Below the pieces are notes generated by a model. The model saw only the letters and a program-made list of their open reading frames with translations, searched no databases and had not been told where the DNA came from. Shown here in pieces: positions 20,681 through 37,954 of a stretch of 64,000 bases of DNA. The position numbers and the translations under genes were made by a program. The DNA is from Phoenix dactylifera (lineage: Eukaryota > Streptophyta > Magnoliopsida > Arecales > Arecaceae), in the NCBI RefSeq assembly GCF_009389715.1, contig NC_052409.1, forward strand, positions 9,341,213-9,405,212, written 5' to 3'. Position 1 is the stretch's first letter; every line of letters starts with the position of its first letter.

Positions 20681-21699
20681 TGTTGGGGGGAATAAGATTT
20701 TTTCCCAAAATGACATAAATACCCCTAAGAAGCCGTACCACTTCCGACCCCAGACGGCCGAAGTCGGCGTCCGACTTCGGAGCGCCCGACCTCGAGACCT
20801 CCGACCTAAGAAAAACCTCAATGTTCGAGGTCTACTCTTGTCAGCCACCTACTACGGCCGTGCGCCTCAGAGGTCCGGCCGAGGACCGTACCCTGACATT
20901 TATTGCGCATGGTCGCTGTAACCCTCCGGCTTACTCCATAATAAATGCGGATCTCCGGCTTACTCCACAATAAATGCGGATCTCCGGCTTACTCCACAAT
21001 AAATGCGGATCTCCGGCTTACTCCACAATAAATGCGGATCTCCGGCTTACTCCACAATAAATGCGGATCTCCGGCTTACTCCACCATAAATGCGCATGGC
21101 TCCTGTCATCTACGGACTCTCAGCTCTCCACGGCAAATCAGCCCAGCAGAGTCTAGTCAACTATGATAAGTCTCCGATCTCGGCCATACCTCCGACGCCA
21201 ATGCAATAATTCGTCTGACAGCGTGCTAGTTCTGGTTATACGACGCCCTCACCGCCGACATCAGAGCAATGATTCGCCTGACCATGCGCCGACCTGAACA
21301 ACATGCCGAGCCGTACTACGGCCTCGCCCTGTTACATCGCAGGTAAACCGACCCCCGCCTATAAAAGGGAGCCTTGGCCTCTCAGGAGGGGGTTGGAAGA
21401 TTGATACACTCTACAGACATTATTTATCTCCCTTTCTACACTATTTGCCCCCTCCCTGACTTGAGCGTCGGAGGGCCGGCGCCGGAAAACCCGGCCACCG
21501 GTTTGTGTGCAGGCACCCGGACGGAGGACGCCGCCAACTGACGGATCGCCGCTTCGCCAGGAGGATCTGCCGCCCCTTCTCTCCGACTGCCCCAGACGGA
21601 GGACGCCGCTCGCCGACGGACCGCCGCCCCACCGTGAGAACTCATCGCCGCTCCCTCTCCTCGACCGAAGACTGCCCCCGGGTCCAATTTCCAGCAACA
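20681..21699 (+). repeat. 3' LTR of the Ty3 element (1019 bp)
   Basis: Nearly identical to the 5' LTR but with five rather than three copies of the 29-bp unit (about 20948-21092), which accounts for 58 of the 59 extra bases. TATAAAA is at 21360-21366. The LTR ends at the GGTAC target duplication 21700-21704. Confidence 0.92.
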
Positions 21700-21704
21700 G
21701 GTAC

Positions 21705-21897
21705 AATTTTGCAATTTGAGTAATATAAGAGAAAATGTTTGTCATGGAATGGAGGGTATGGGATGTTATAAAATTATATAAAAGAATGGATCATGGGTAT
21801 GTAGTGAAAAGCCGCTAGTAATTTGGCATTTAAATATTCTAGAGAACCAAAAGAAAACAGTTAAAAGAAACAATATTTGTAGGTCAACATTATCTCA

Positions 21898-21949
<52 letters not shown>

Positions 21950-22216
21950 ATGTACATATGTATGTATATATATCTATTGCAGGTGAGAAGCATAGTTTGT
22001 CCATTCAGTTTTGACAAAGCCTGAAACACCCTTTATTCTCAATGGAACCTAAGGAAATCATTAAAAAAGAAAAACAAAAAGAGGTAGAACTTATTTGAAC
22101 ATGTTAACAAATGTTACTAAAGAGATATATATGTCCTTCGATGAGTCGGCACCAGAAGATTTCAACCTAAATAAGGATACGAAATATCTTTTTTTCTTCT
22201 TAAACACAATATTTTC
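21705..22216. other. AT-rich spacer with (TA)n microsatellite
   Basis: No gene is seen. A TA/TGTA microsatellite runs from about 21905 to 21974. Confidence 0.7.
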
Positions 22217-22438
22217 AGTAGGAAGCAATACCAAATAGTATAGGATGTACTGTACCTTCATAGTATGGTGTTGATATGGTATGAAAGTTTAGTAGGAAGC
22301 AATACCAAATAGTATAGGATGTACTGTACCCACATAGTATGGTGTTGATATGGTATGAAAGTTTAGTAGGAAGCAATACCAAATAGTATAGGATGTACTG
22401 TACCCCCATAGTATGGTGTTGATATGGTATGAAAGTTG
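22217..22438. repeat. 74-bp tandem repeat, three copies
   Basis: Units start AGTAGGAAGCAATACC at 22217, 22291 and 22365, a 74-bp period with few differences. Minus-strand ORFs here only reflect the period, which is close to a multiple of three. Flanking sequence is rich in GTATGG/CCATAC inverted pieces. Confidence 0.85.
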
Positions 22439-23659
22439 ATATAGCTCTGTATCAACATAAGGCATCCAATTACCACATGTGGGTATGAAAACATATTGTA
22501 AGGTACCAATAAGCATCGAAATGAAGTGTGGTACTAATCTTAGAACAATGCTCAAATATAATGGATGAATGTGGATGCACTATCCATATCAGTCCTTTAC
22601 CAGTTTGTGTATACTGTAAGGGACCTGGGTATGCTAAGATTTTAGGAAATAAGGCTTGATTCACCCTATATCATGTCACATCAAAGGTTGTCATGTCTAT
22701 CAAGATGTTACCAACCTTGTACCCATGTACCTACCATACTGACTTGCAAGGAATTCACCAATGACATATATGGAGGCTTATCATCCCTTCTTCCTGTCCC
22801 ATCTTGAGGTACATATCATACTCCCTTGTATGGAAAATGGCCCTTCACCTCATTATTATTACAGGCCTTTCGTCTCTCTACAGCTTCGGAAATGTGTTCC
22901 CTTTTGGTCAACTAATTTTTTAATTGGAATCTTTGTTTTCGAATGGATTGCAAGGTAGGTATAAGTCTGCATTGTTTTTCTTTTTTTTTCCCAACTACTA
23001 CTCTAGCATAGTGTACTAAGCAGCCACTAAGATAGATTACGTGCTCATTTGGAGAGGATGGGTTTTATAGTAAGGGGCCACACCAGAGTTCTTGTTTTGC
23101 CCAGCATCCCGACCTTCCAATTTTCTTAAGAGGAAGAAATTCTTACTTACACTGCATGAACCATATAGCCAAGCATGAACGTAGCTAATCACAAAATACA
23201 TCTCGATGCATCATTATAGAACCAGCGGCTGTAATGAGCTACATGCATAGTCATGATGATGCATCACGTGCGGGCAATAATTTATCCTGAAGCATCTCGG
23301 CCTTCCAATTCTCTTAAAAGGAAAAAATTATTGCCTATACTATATGAACCATATAGCCATGCATGCAGCCAATCACAGTATGCAGCCAATCACAGTATGC
23401 ATCTCGATGCATCATTATAGAACCAGCGGCTGTAATTAGTTGCATGCATAGTCGTGCTGATGCATGCCATGCAGGCAATAATTTATTCTTAAGAAAAGGC
23501 ATTTGGAAAAGCTCAAAATAGATGACCTTTTCAGAATGGGGAGATGAGTGGTATTGTCCAAAATACAATCAGCAATGCTGATGAGTGACACAGCTACAGA
23601 ATTTTGGAGTCACCTCTCAAAGAGTCATTAGTGGTCAGCCATATAATTGCGGTTAGTTA
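22439..23659. other. Intergenic sequence with a 190-bp imperfect duplication
   Basis: No gene. About 23101-23288 and 23289-23490 are diverged tandem copies sharing the landmarks CCTTCCAATT, CATCTCGATGCATCATTA and GAACCAGCGGCTGTAAT. The right copy also holds a local 18-bp repeat (GCAGCCAATCACAGTAT, twice, near 23366-23400). Confidence 0.65.
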
Positions 23660-24559
23660 ACTTGACGGTCGCCAATTGGCCTCGCCATGCATCAAAAGGG
23701 GCCTCCCTTTCTGCTTTCCGGTTTAGAGAGTCTGGTTTAAATATGAATCTATTAATCCCTGCGAAGCTTCTCAAGATGTATCGTCCCCATCTTCATCAGA
23801 GAACACCAATTACTAACCAACCAACCTGTAGCATAAAACCATATCAAACAAAACATTTGGACTTTCACTCTTCTTTTTCCACCTTTTATCCATGCAAGAG
23901 TAAAAGTTAGACACATTAAGGATGAGAAAAAGTTCCAGATTCCCTATCAAAGGCTGAAATTCCATAATCGCTCTGTTTTTGACTTTGGAGCATGACCTAC
24001 CAAGTTAAGATTAACAAGAAAACACACATTCAAAGTTTCATACATCACGATTTTGGTGCTCGGCTTAAGAACCAGCAGCACCCCCGTCACACAGCAGTCG
24101 AAATACATCCTATAGAATATTGGCAATTGTCCAAGTTTCATACCATAATTGGCCTAAAATTGGCATCTTGTACACGATGTTTCAACTTTTAGAATCTACA
24201 TAGCAAAATACGGCATCTCGATGCCAGACCTCATATTGATGCCACCCTGCTACGGTATCGGTACGTTCAGTATGAAAATTAATTCAGTGTACCAAATATC
24301 GATACGCCCCTCATACCACAATACCGCGTACCAATTTGATACCGGTATGGTGCGCTCCCTACAATCCGGTTTAGTACAATATGGCATGCCTTGCTACATA
24401 GTATCAGCTAATTTCAGTCCATCCTGAAAAACCTAGATTTATGCAATTGCCTGAAAATTATTCAATGTATATTTGGATTATCCCTCAGGATCAAGTACAG
24501 AAATGCCTTCAGAACCACCTGTTCCAGAGGCATCACCTGATCATCCTGCGATATCATAA

Positions 24560-24680
24560 AGACCATGGTTGAAAATCTTCAGGAATAGTAGAACCCAACT
24601 AGTGCAGTTAATAAAATCATAGGGCTGCCGCATCCAATAACTTGGGTTTCAATCCTGTCTCCTTTGGGATAGAAAGTAGT
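24560..24680 (+). mobile_element. Possible SINE remnant near eL24 left copy
   Basis: GGGTTTCAATCCTG resembles a box B about 40 bp after a TAGTGCAGTT box A-like stretch. The right duplicate has a related TGGGTTCAAATCCTAGAACAG at 31975-31995. Weak and diverged; it may predate the duplication. Confidence 0.3.
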
Positions 24681-24964
24681 TCCCCCTAGCATTAAGCATG
24701 TCTCTGATAATGTCGTACCACCGAAAACAAAATAATATAACCAAGTTGACAAACTAGTAGCAGAACAGCAGAGCGTCAGTGTGGCTAACCAAAATTGCCT
24801 TGAAGTTTCCAGTTGGGGGCTACAAAACCATAGAACAGTCAAAATAAAGATGTAAATACAAGCAGAAAATGAGCACGTAAATCTCTGAATACTCAAAAAC
24901 AAAGTGAAACATGCTTACTAAATCTACTGTCCTATTTTCCTTCCACTAGAGAAATATTAGGTAA

Positions 24965-27900
24965 TCAGCGCTTTCCCCCACCACCTCCAAGCTTGGGGCC
25001 TTCTGGTGCTGGCCCCTTGGGCATGCTCTTAGTCTGAGTTTTCTGCGTCTTTGCCAAAGTTTCTGCTTTCTTCACCTTCTTCTCATCCTTGGTTTTCTTA
25101 ATTCTCTCTTTGATTTCACTGTATTAATTACAACGATATTTTTTCAAACGAAGTCAACATAGTTAGGTCTGCTTTGGAGATTGTGGTCAAATAACTGGAT
25201 AAAGCAATAAATAGGAAGAGTATCCACATTGAATTGATGGTCCCCCTCCCTGCAAAGAGTTGGTTGATTCAATACCATAGTTGCCAAACAAAGCCCCAAA
25301 GCAGTTGCCTGGGTGATGGATAAAGTACAAAGCCAGCTAACCACTCTTGATCCAACTTTCCCATTTATATCACCAAACATCCATATGATTTTAACAACTT
25401 GACATTTGACATGCCTTGAAGCATAGGTGTGAATGTAAGCATAATCACCAACACTTTCTAGACACATATGTTTTGTAAATTTATGATTCTTGTTGGTAGA
25501 ATTACAAAATATGGTACATAAAAATAATTGTAACATATAAGTATATAACATAAAAGTTTTTTTTTGATAAGAAAATATAACTATAAGTCTGAACATAAAT
25601 TCCTCGCCCATGTCCTAGTTCATGAAGATCATTTCAAATTATTGTTTCATAACAGTATTTCTTCAAGCTTAGACTGTCAAACTTGATAATATATGCTGCA
25701 GGACTTGACATGATAAGCAATTTTGCAACGATGAAGCATGATATGACACATTGAGCATGATAATCTTTTTTCCAAACAAGAATAAAAATGCAAATGAAGA
25801 GTTTGAAAGTCAAGCATTTACTGTGAATAACTATGTTTGAAGATATCAAATAGACAGAATCAGATGTCAACAGAATGCCCAGTCAGTCATGATGTCAATC
25901 TACAGCCAAAAAGTCAAACTTCCCGCCCGAAGGATCAATATTTTTGACACAAGATAATGAGTAATGAAGAAGGATTAAAAAAAAGAAACAACATACCGAA
26001 GGGCAGCTTCCCTGGCAGCATCCCGTACTTCTGCCTTCTCGGTTCTTCTCTTCTGAATCACCTCTAAAGTAGCACCGACGATTGATCTGGAGTAAGGTTT
26101 CTTGGTAGTTCGGCGCCTCTTTTTCACAGTTTCAGCATGGACATCCTGGTAGAGAAAGCAGAGATAAATATGCCAACAACCAGCTATAGAAGCATGTGGT
26201 ATCCAGAATGTTTCACAAATACATGTGAACGGTGGACCGCATAGGGGGATGATTACCTTCTTATGTTGCTTCCTGTACATTGCAGTCCAAGCAAGCTTCG
26301 AAGGCTTGAGTCGGCTGTGAAAGTACCTCTTGCATTTTGAATTGGCAAAAAGGAAGACCTACAACAACCAGCAAAGGTGTTTTGTCGATAAGCTAGAAAA
26401 TAAAGAAGGAGAACTCGGCCTGGTATTTTTTTAAAGGCTTATAAGAACAGAAGCCAATTTTGTATTATAATGAAGGTTAACAACCATACACCCCAACTTT
26501 TTTCCTTTTCCCTCTGAAAGTTATATAACAAACTGCAACATATACACCAACGCATATGAACTCAACCCTCATTAATAGGAGTGGAGTATATCTACCACCG
26601 GACCGGTTAGCCAGAGGCAGAACATTTCATACTTGTAGAATAGAAAGATGCACCAACAGCCAGCTGGAATTTCAAGTAATGAAACAGTTTTGCAATTTTT
26701 ATTTTATTTAGCTGAGAATCTGAACGGACAAATCTGATACCCTTACCAGGGATATCTTGGCACCACTGAAGCGGCAAAGTTCAGTCCTGAAAAGGATTCA
26801 AATATTGACAACCATAAGGATAGTACCAAGCAAAAATCCATATTACTATCATATATCCCTCTTTTTAGAGACTTTTCAATATTCTGCTTCATTGTTTTCC
26901 ATAATATGAGAATTCAATTATTAACAAAAATTGACTCTAAAGCTTGAATAACATCAGAGGTAGCTCTAGATAGAAATGATTGGCAGATGATGATCCATAA
27001 AGCTGCCACCAAATAATTGCAACATGTTATAGTTATAATAAGATAGCAAAAGGGGGGCCATAAAAGGCATTGTCGGAGTAAAGGAAACTTAAATTTACTA
27101 TAAAACATCTGAAAATTGATAGATATGAAGACTAAGCCCACAAAGCATGTTCCATCAGTAACGCATGCTGCCAACTCCAAAACTAACAATACTCCTGTTC
27201 ATGTTGTACAAAAAAAAAAAAGAAAAAAAAAAAGAAAAAAAAAAAGAAAAAGAAATAGAATTGCAAGGGCCTAATAAAATGGTACAGGAATTAATTTTCT
27301 AAGAGATTCCAAAGCAGCTGCTGCACCCCGAAATGGAAGCTACCTGCTATTTAGGTATAAGATAAAAGAGTGATCCTACCCCCATACACTACTAATGCAC
27401 TAACAAGGTACAACATGACTGAAAATGAATTTGCGATTCGAAACCCAACAAGGATAATAAAATAATTTCATTTTCAATAGAAAATGAATTTGAGATTCAA
27501 AACCCAACAAGCATATTAGAATGATTTCATTTTTTGTCCAATCACATGCTGACATGTCGATGCATTACACGAGTGTGTGTATGGAAAACAGTGCATGGGC
27601 ATAGAGCTCCAGAGAATAGAATGACAAAAGTTCCCCAAAGAAACAGACAAACTAAAAAATATCATGCATTGGATCACTTTATGTTGGACAAAAACTGTTG
27701 TAACAGATCTAAATGACATCAATCGAATAGCAGATCATTTTGAAGTAACCTGATGATTAACTACAGCAACAACAGCAGTTGATGATTTATTTTTTTCATT
27801 TTAAACATTTTTAACGAACCAGTTTTTCTTCCATCTGGCTCCTCAGCTCGATATTCTTTACTGCAGAGAACAGTACATAATGTTAAACCTTGCTTACTTC

Positions 27901-29943
27901 AGCGAGACTCGTCCGAAAACAGGGAATTTCTAAGGGTTACTTCCTGTTTGCAATGAGCAGACACCAAATGACAAATGTGTCAGAACAGGCTCCAAATAAC
28001 TAGTTTCCCAAGTTCTATGGTAGGCCACTCTTGTGACAAGTTGCCTGGACATTTAATAAGGGCTGAGATCAAGTTGAGGTTCTGGTAAGGATCCTAAACT
28101 TTGAAAGAGAACATTTAGATATGTATCTCATTAAAAATGAGCAGGATTTGCAGGACAAAATTTACCATGTTATCCATCACTTTCACATTATGTTTATCCT
28201 AAAACAATTTTATGTCAATTGATAATTAAGTGCATTTTTCTGGTGTTGCTGCACTTAGCAACCGGTAAAGGGAAATCTACAAGTTATTTCTTGTGAGGAT
28301 AGGAGAGATCCAGAACCCAAGATTTTATTGCAATAATAAAGGGGGCATACGAGAAAAATGAAGGATGAACAGAAGTCAACACCCACAAGCCCAACTTCCC
28401 TACAATTGGAAACCTATTCCTACAAGTACGCAAAAAAGAAAAGGAAAAATGACAATGCAAAGTTCCAATCATGGTTTGAGGTTCATCTGAAAATCTAAGC
28501 CAGAAACAATTCGGTTTTGGTCATATCTGATCAGAAACTCAATCCAGTTTCGGCATTTGCCAAAATACTTATCGGGCCAAATTAATTGTTCATACGAGAT
28601 ATTCATGCTAACACATTATTTTCTTTAGTACTTTAAAGGTTAGGAAGCATTTTCTATCATTGTAGTTCCAAATTCATCCTTGTTTTATTTAAGAGGGCAG
28701 GTCTTGGTGCAGCCACATGCGACATGAGTGCTATAGGTTCAAAACATGAAAACAACCTCTCTGCATGCAGAGGTAAGGCTCTTTACATCTAATCCTTCCC
28801 ATACTCTATAGTAGAGGGAGTCTCGTGCACTGAGACACCCTTTTTTATTTAAAGAATCACATAATGTAACCCCTAGCCTAATTTCGAAAGGGCCAAAATG
28901 ACTTGCTTGAAGAGAAGGGTGTCTAATTGTCAGACCAACTCAGCATACACAGCTCATGCTCTATCATGGAATTATTATATAGCTGCCAGTATAAAGATAC
29001 GCTCATCACATTCATGAAATCTGCCCATAGATTTAGGCAGAAAAAGGCGAAGTCAAGTGAAACTCATGGGGTAAAGTCTTCGGAAAAAAAAGAGTGGGAT
29101 ATTATTGAACTTCTTGTTACATAAATAAGAACTCTTAATCGTTACAGAATTTGTTCTCTATTCAAAAAAAATACTCGATTGCTTTGAGCCCTAATCTACC
29201 ATCTCAGCAAATTCCATCTAGATCAAGCCAACCTCCTCAACAAGGATGAAGAACCATATACCATCCCTGATAAGATTCCCATACTCATAACAATGCACTA
29301 TCACTTGATCCCATTCACCACTTAGATCCCCAGGACCCTTAGATTATACTCACAATGTCAATTATGCTCCACCAAGAGTGGCACTTCTGCTGAACAGGAA
29401 AACTCCTTAACAAACCTTATCGCCCTTGTAATAGAGATTACCAAAATGGGCTTTTCAGATGCAGATATGAGGCATCAAATAGATGCTGGAGCTTAAAACA
29501 AACGCTTAACAACACTCAGACATAATAATACTTTAATTAAAGTAATACTCTAACCATCAATCTTTGCCCCAATTATTGCGTCAATCAAACGCCTAGCTGA
29601 AAAGCTCGGCCATGATTCCACTCAAATTTCTCAACTTTCAACTTTTGACGTACTCAAACGTAAGATCTTGTCTAATCTAACCTAAACTTTACCCCCAGAC
29701 AAAAGTAATTGCTTTACTCGAACATTTGAGTGTAGCCGAATTATCTGCGAAGGAAAAAATTAAAAAAAAAAAAGTGTTTTTTCTCTTTTGAAAATAAAGC
29801 TCAGAAACCGAGATCTATCGTAGAATTTGTGAAAAACCACACGAGAAGAAATTTTTATGCGATGTTTCTCGATCTCGAGAGAGAATATATAAGAGAAACA
29901 TTCGATCCAAAGACAATACAGATTAAACGTACTTGAGAACCAT
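24965..29943 (-). pseudogene. RPL24: Ribosomal protein eL24 gene, left duplicate, damaged exon 2
   Basis: Minus-strand exons corresponding to the intact copy are 29943-29933, 26786-26712, 26358-26257, 26145-25997 and 25118-24965. Exon 2 is 75 rather than 76 bp: one base is missing just after the codons for AKI, shifting frame, and the donor after ...DSQ is CT instead of GT (26711-26710). Normal splicing and translation would stop just past exon 2. Exons 3-5 remain open and conserved (substitutions such as His-Asn to His-Ser, Thr to Ala, Asp-Ile to Asp-Val), ending [16 protein letters not shown] inside exon 2 (from 26746) lies in phase 0 because of the deletion. Its use would rejoin exon 3 in frame and lack 12 residues. 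I call it a pseudogene, with that reservation. A SINE sits in intron 1. Confidence 0.8.
28693..28842 (+). mobile_element. AU-type SINE in intron 1 of the left eL24 copy
   Basis: About 150 bp with a tRNA-like box B (GGTTCAAAACATG), the AACAACCTCT and GGTAAGGCT landmarks of angiosperm AU SINEs, a GTGCACTGAGACACCC tail and a T-run end. It is flanked by TTTTATTTAA at 28683-28692 and 28843-28852. The right eL24 copy lacks it at the equivalent place (near 36560), so it inserted after the duplication. Confidence 0.8.
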
Positions 29944-30170
29944 AGCCGTGGGTCGCCTCCTTTCTATTAGCAGTAGTCCTAGATACGATTTAAGGGTTCA
30001 GAATGGGGGCTTGCCATATATCCAAAATTACGTTAAATACCATTCTATCAATCGGTGCCTGTGCCCAGTCTTCATCTGGGCCACTTATCTGGCCCAATAC
30101 GGCCCATGATCTTCTTTTTTTTTTTCTGGTTGCTTTGGAGGGGTAAGTACCTTATTATAATTAAGGGAAG

Positions 30171-31344
30171 TTACATTATTATAATTAAGTACCTTTTATA
30201 GGTAAAATGCATGTGATTTATTTAAAAGAACTACTATAGACATCTTATCCATTCACCGGTCCTGTTTTAAGAAGAGAACTCCTAGGGTTGCATCACTTAC
30301 ATTTGGTTGGCGCGATCCAATTCGAAATCAGAATGGGGATTGAAACAAAAATCGGATTGCTCGTATGCCCCACACATTTGATTCGTGATTAGAATCAGAA
30401 TCGGAATGAAATTTGAATATTAGAGAAGAGTCGGAATTAAGTTTTAGTGGTTGGGGCATTCCTATTTTGCATGTCCATTTCATTTTAGAATTGGAATAGG
30501 AATAAAACTCCTTTTAACTAAACGGTTGGAATGGAAGTTATTTATTCCTATTTTCATTCCAAAATGAGTCAGGGTGAACACAATCAGCTACAAAAGAAAA
30601 CTCTCATTTCAAAACAATCCGTAGGTTTTGTTTGGCCCAGGCCACTATAAATGGAACTTGTATGAACTGCAACTCGAGGACTAGAGGATTAAAGCTCTCC
30701 GGCCAAGAGCCATTATAGTTTTAAGAGCGTTTGAAAGGGGCCTAGTATGGGCTAGCTTGTGTGAAAACCGACTCGGCCTAAGATGCTGGTTGGAGCATAG
30801 TTACTTCAGGTTGGGTTGCAAATGATCATTTTCCAAAGCAATACCATGTTTTGTTCGGCTCAATATTTTCTTGCTGATCTCAGGAATCTAGTACTAGGTT
30901 GCTAGTGGCAATCAGATCGGATCGGGTCAGATACGGATCGGATTGGATATGGATTGGATCAAAAATTCATCAATCCAAATCCGACCTATCAAAATTTCAA
31001 ATCTAAATCCGACATATTTATTAAATAGATAATATGATCCGAATCGCATAACTTATTTATTAAACAGGTTAAACAGATAAAATGAATTTTAAACGAGATA
31101 TATGAATTTAAACAGATTAAACAGATGATTAAGCAGATTTAAAATAGATTAAACAGGTCGGATTATAGCCTATCACAATTATTAAATAGGCCAAAATGAA
31201 TTAAGCAGATCAAAAATTTAAATCTGAAACCAACTCATTTAAGAAATAAATTTAGACGAATTAATCTATTTATGACCTAATTATATCAAATCCAAACCTA
31301 CTTAAAGCAAACCATTTGCGCTCATGAGTTGCCACTGATAGCTA
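30171..31344. other. Spacer between the duplicates, old repeats
   Basis: No gene. About 30291-30650 is rich in GGAATGGAAT/CATTCC-type inverted pieces, as in old MITEs that begin with a TTTGGTTGG motif. About 30900-31310 is a patchwork of CGGATTGGATATGG and AAACAGATTAAACAG short repeats with no coding content. Confidence 0.45.
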
Positions 31345-31924
31345 GCGGACCTCCAATAGCCCCTGCCCTCCCATGCATTGGAAGGAGCCTCCCTCTCTGC
31401 CTTCTGATATCTGATATCAATTGCCAGCATTCTAAACCAAGCGTCATAACGTAGGGTATAAATCTAACCTACCAATCCCTTCGAAGCTTCTTAGGTTGAA
31501 TCATCCTCGGAGTTTGTAACATCACTCATCCCAGCCCTTTACCAGAAAATTACTAAACCAAAGAAGCAGTAGCCTATAACTACATCAAACCAAAAAACAT
31601 TTGTAACTCCAATCTTCTTCTAAAACCTTTACATCAATCCTCGAGAAAAAGCTTGCCACATTAATGGAGCATCTCTGAAACAAAGACAAACCAAGTTCTA
31701 TATTTCTATATCTCCCCCATTGGCCTATTTTTGACTTTGGTATGTTCTGCAACCTGTCATATTTTCTTTAATTTAATGGATCTAATCAACCTATGATTAA
31801 CAAGAAAAAGATAGAACATAAACCATAACCAGGGTTATGTGCATCAAAAACCATAGTTCCAGGGGCATCACCTGAGCGTCCTGCGGTATGATAAAAACCA
31901 TAGTTTGAATAAATAAAGGTCCAA

Positions 31925-32030
31925 GCATTACCGCAGGACCATTGCTTGACGCAATGATAAGAAGAGGCCACTGCATGGGTTCAAATCCTAGAACAGCCAC
32001 TTTATGCAATACATAAAAAAGAAAAAGATT
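31925..32030 (+). mobile_element. SINE-like remnant
   Basis: TGGGTTCAAATCCTAGAACAG followed by a short A-rich end resembles the box B and following segment of tRNA-derived plant SINEs. The 5' part is degraded and no target duplication is seen. Confidence 0.4.
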
Positions 32031-32340
32031 AGATTTATCTCCAACCCACCCCTTCTCAGACCCGAATCAATCGCCTGAACCGTAACTGGTTAAATGACCA
32101 TTTAGATAAAGGCATACCACCTAAAACAAAACAATATACCCAAGTTCATAAACCAAGTAGTAGAATATAAGCAGCATCAGGGTAGCTAAGGAGAGCTGCT
32201 GGGGGCTACAACCATAGTAAGGGTCACACTATGTGAGTACCAGCACAAACTGAACATGATTGAAGTACTTGAACAAAAGTAAATGAAACATGTTTTACTC
32301 AATGTCCTATTGTCTTTCTTCCACTGGTGATATCAGGTGT

Positions 32341-37735
<5,395 letters not shown>

Positions 37736-37950
37736 GGCTGCCGCGTCTCGCCTTCTCTCCCAGCAACCCGAACCCTAATGAGCGAGAAACCCTAGATACG
37801 ATATAAGAGCTAGAGATGGGGACTTGCAAGTTCCTCAACTTTCAGAATTACGTAAACGCCATTCTCTCATTCGGAGCCTCTGAGGCCACTCTTGGGCCGG
37901 GCCATTGTCATCTGGCCCAATGTGGACCAAAAACATAAGTCCAGCAGTTG
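37736..37950 (-). promoter_or_regulatory. Remaining proximal 5' flank of the intact eL24 gene
   Basis: The 215 bp between the eL24 ATG and viral sequence are homologous to the left copy's 5' flank (TAGATACGAT, then the TCTGGCCCAAT segment). They should include the 5' UTR and core promoter. Telo-box or TATA elements were not recognised with confidence. The rest of the ancestral promoter now lies 14.7 kb away. Confidence 0.5.
37885..37950. repeat. 66-bp direct repeat, left side of the pararetrovirus block
   Basis: Identical to 52697-52762 on the other side of the block. The first ~50 bp is host 5'-flank sequence. The last 16 bp (ATAAGTCCAGCAGTTG) also occurs, inverted, in the viral promoter region at 48651-48666. 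Confidence 0.85.
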
Positions 37951-37954
37951 ATTT

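Larger units (their letters stand above)
8894..21699 (+). mobile_element. Ty3/gypsy (Tat-like) LTR retrotransposon, 12.8 kb, near-intact structure
   Basis: A complete element bounded by LTRs that begin TGTTGG and end GCAACA, with a perfect 5-bp target duplication GGTAC at 8889-8893 and 21700-21704. Order is 5' LTR, gag-protease, RT-RNase H-second RNase H-integrase, a long 3' region with tandem repeats and an antisense gene, a purine-rich tract, then the 3' LTR. A second archaeal-type RNase H after the first and the large 3' region with extra ORF are known traits of the Tat (Ogre/Retand) lineage. The LTRs differ at only a handful of positions outside a repeat-number difference, so the insertion is recent. 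Coding lesions suggest that this copy needs help to move. Confidence 0.92.
23660..30170. repeat. Segmental duplication, left copy (contains decayed eL24 gene)
   Basis: This stretch aligns by eye with 31345-37950, continuing after the viral block at 52763. Matching landmarks include the 3' flank (GCTTCTCAAGATGTATCGTC here, GCTTCTTAGGTTGAATCATC there), all five eL24 exons, long intronic stretches, and the 5' flank with TCTGGCCCAAT and GGAGGGGT. Similarity is highest in exons and lower in introns and flanks, so the duplication is not recent. Its exact ends are approximate. Confidence 0.8.

Noticed and set aside
22215..22555. ORFs with repeated hydrophobic peptides
   Set aside because: They simply translate the 74-bp tandem repeat.
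27720..27800. Possible box C/D snoRNA in eL24 intron 1 (TGATGA motifs)
   Set aside because: No paired box D at a proper distance, and the right duplicate does not conserve it.
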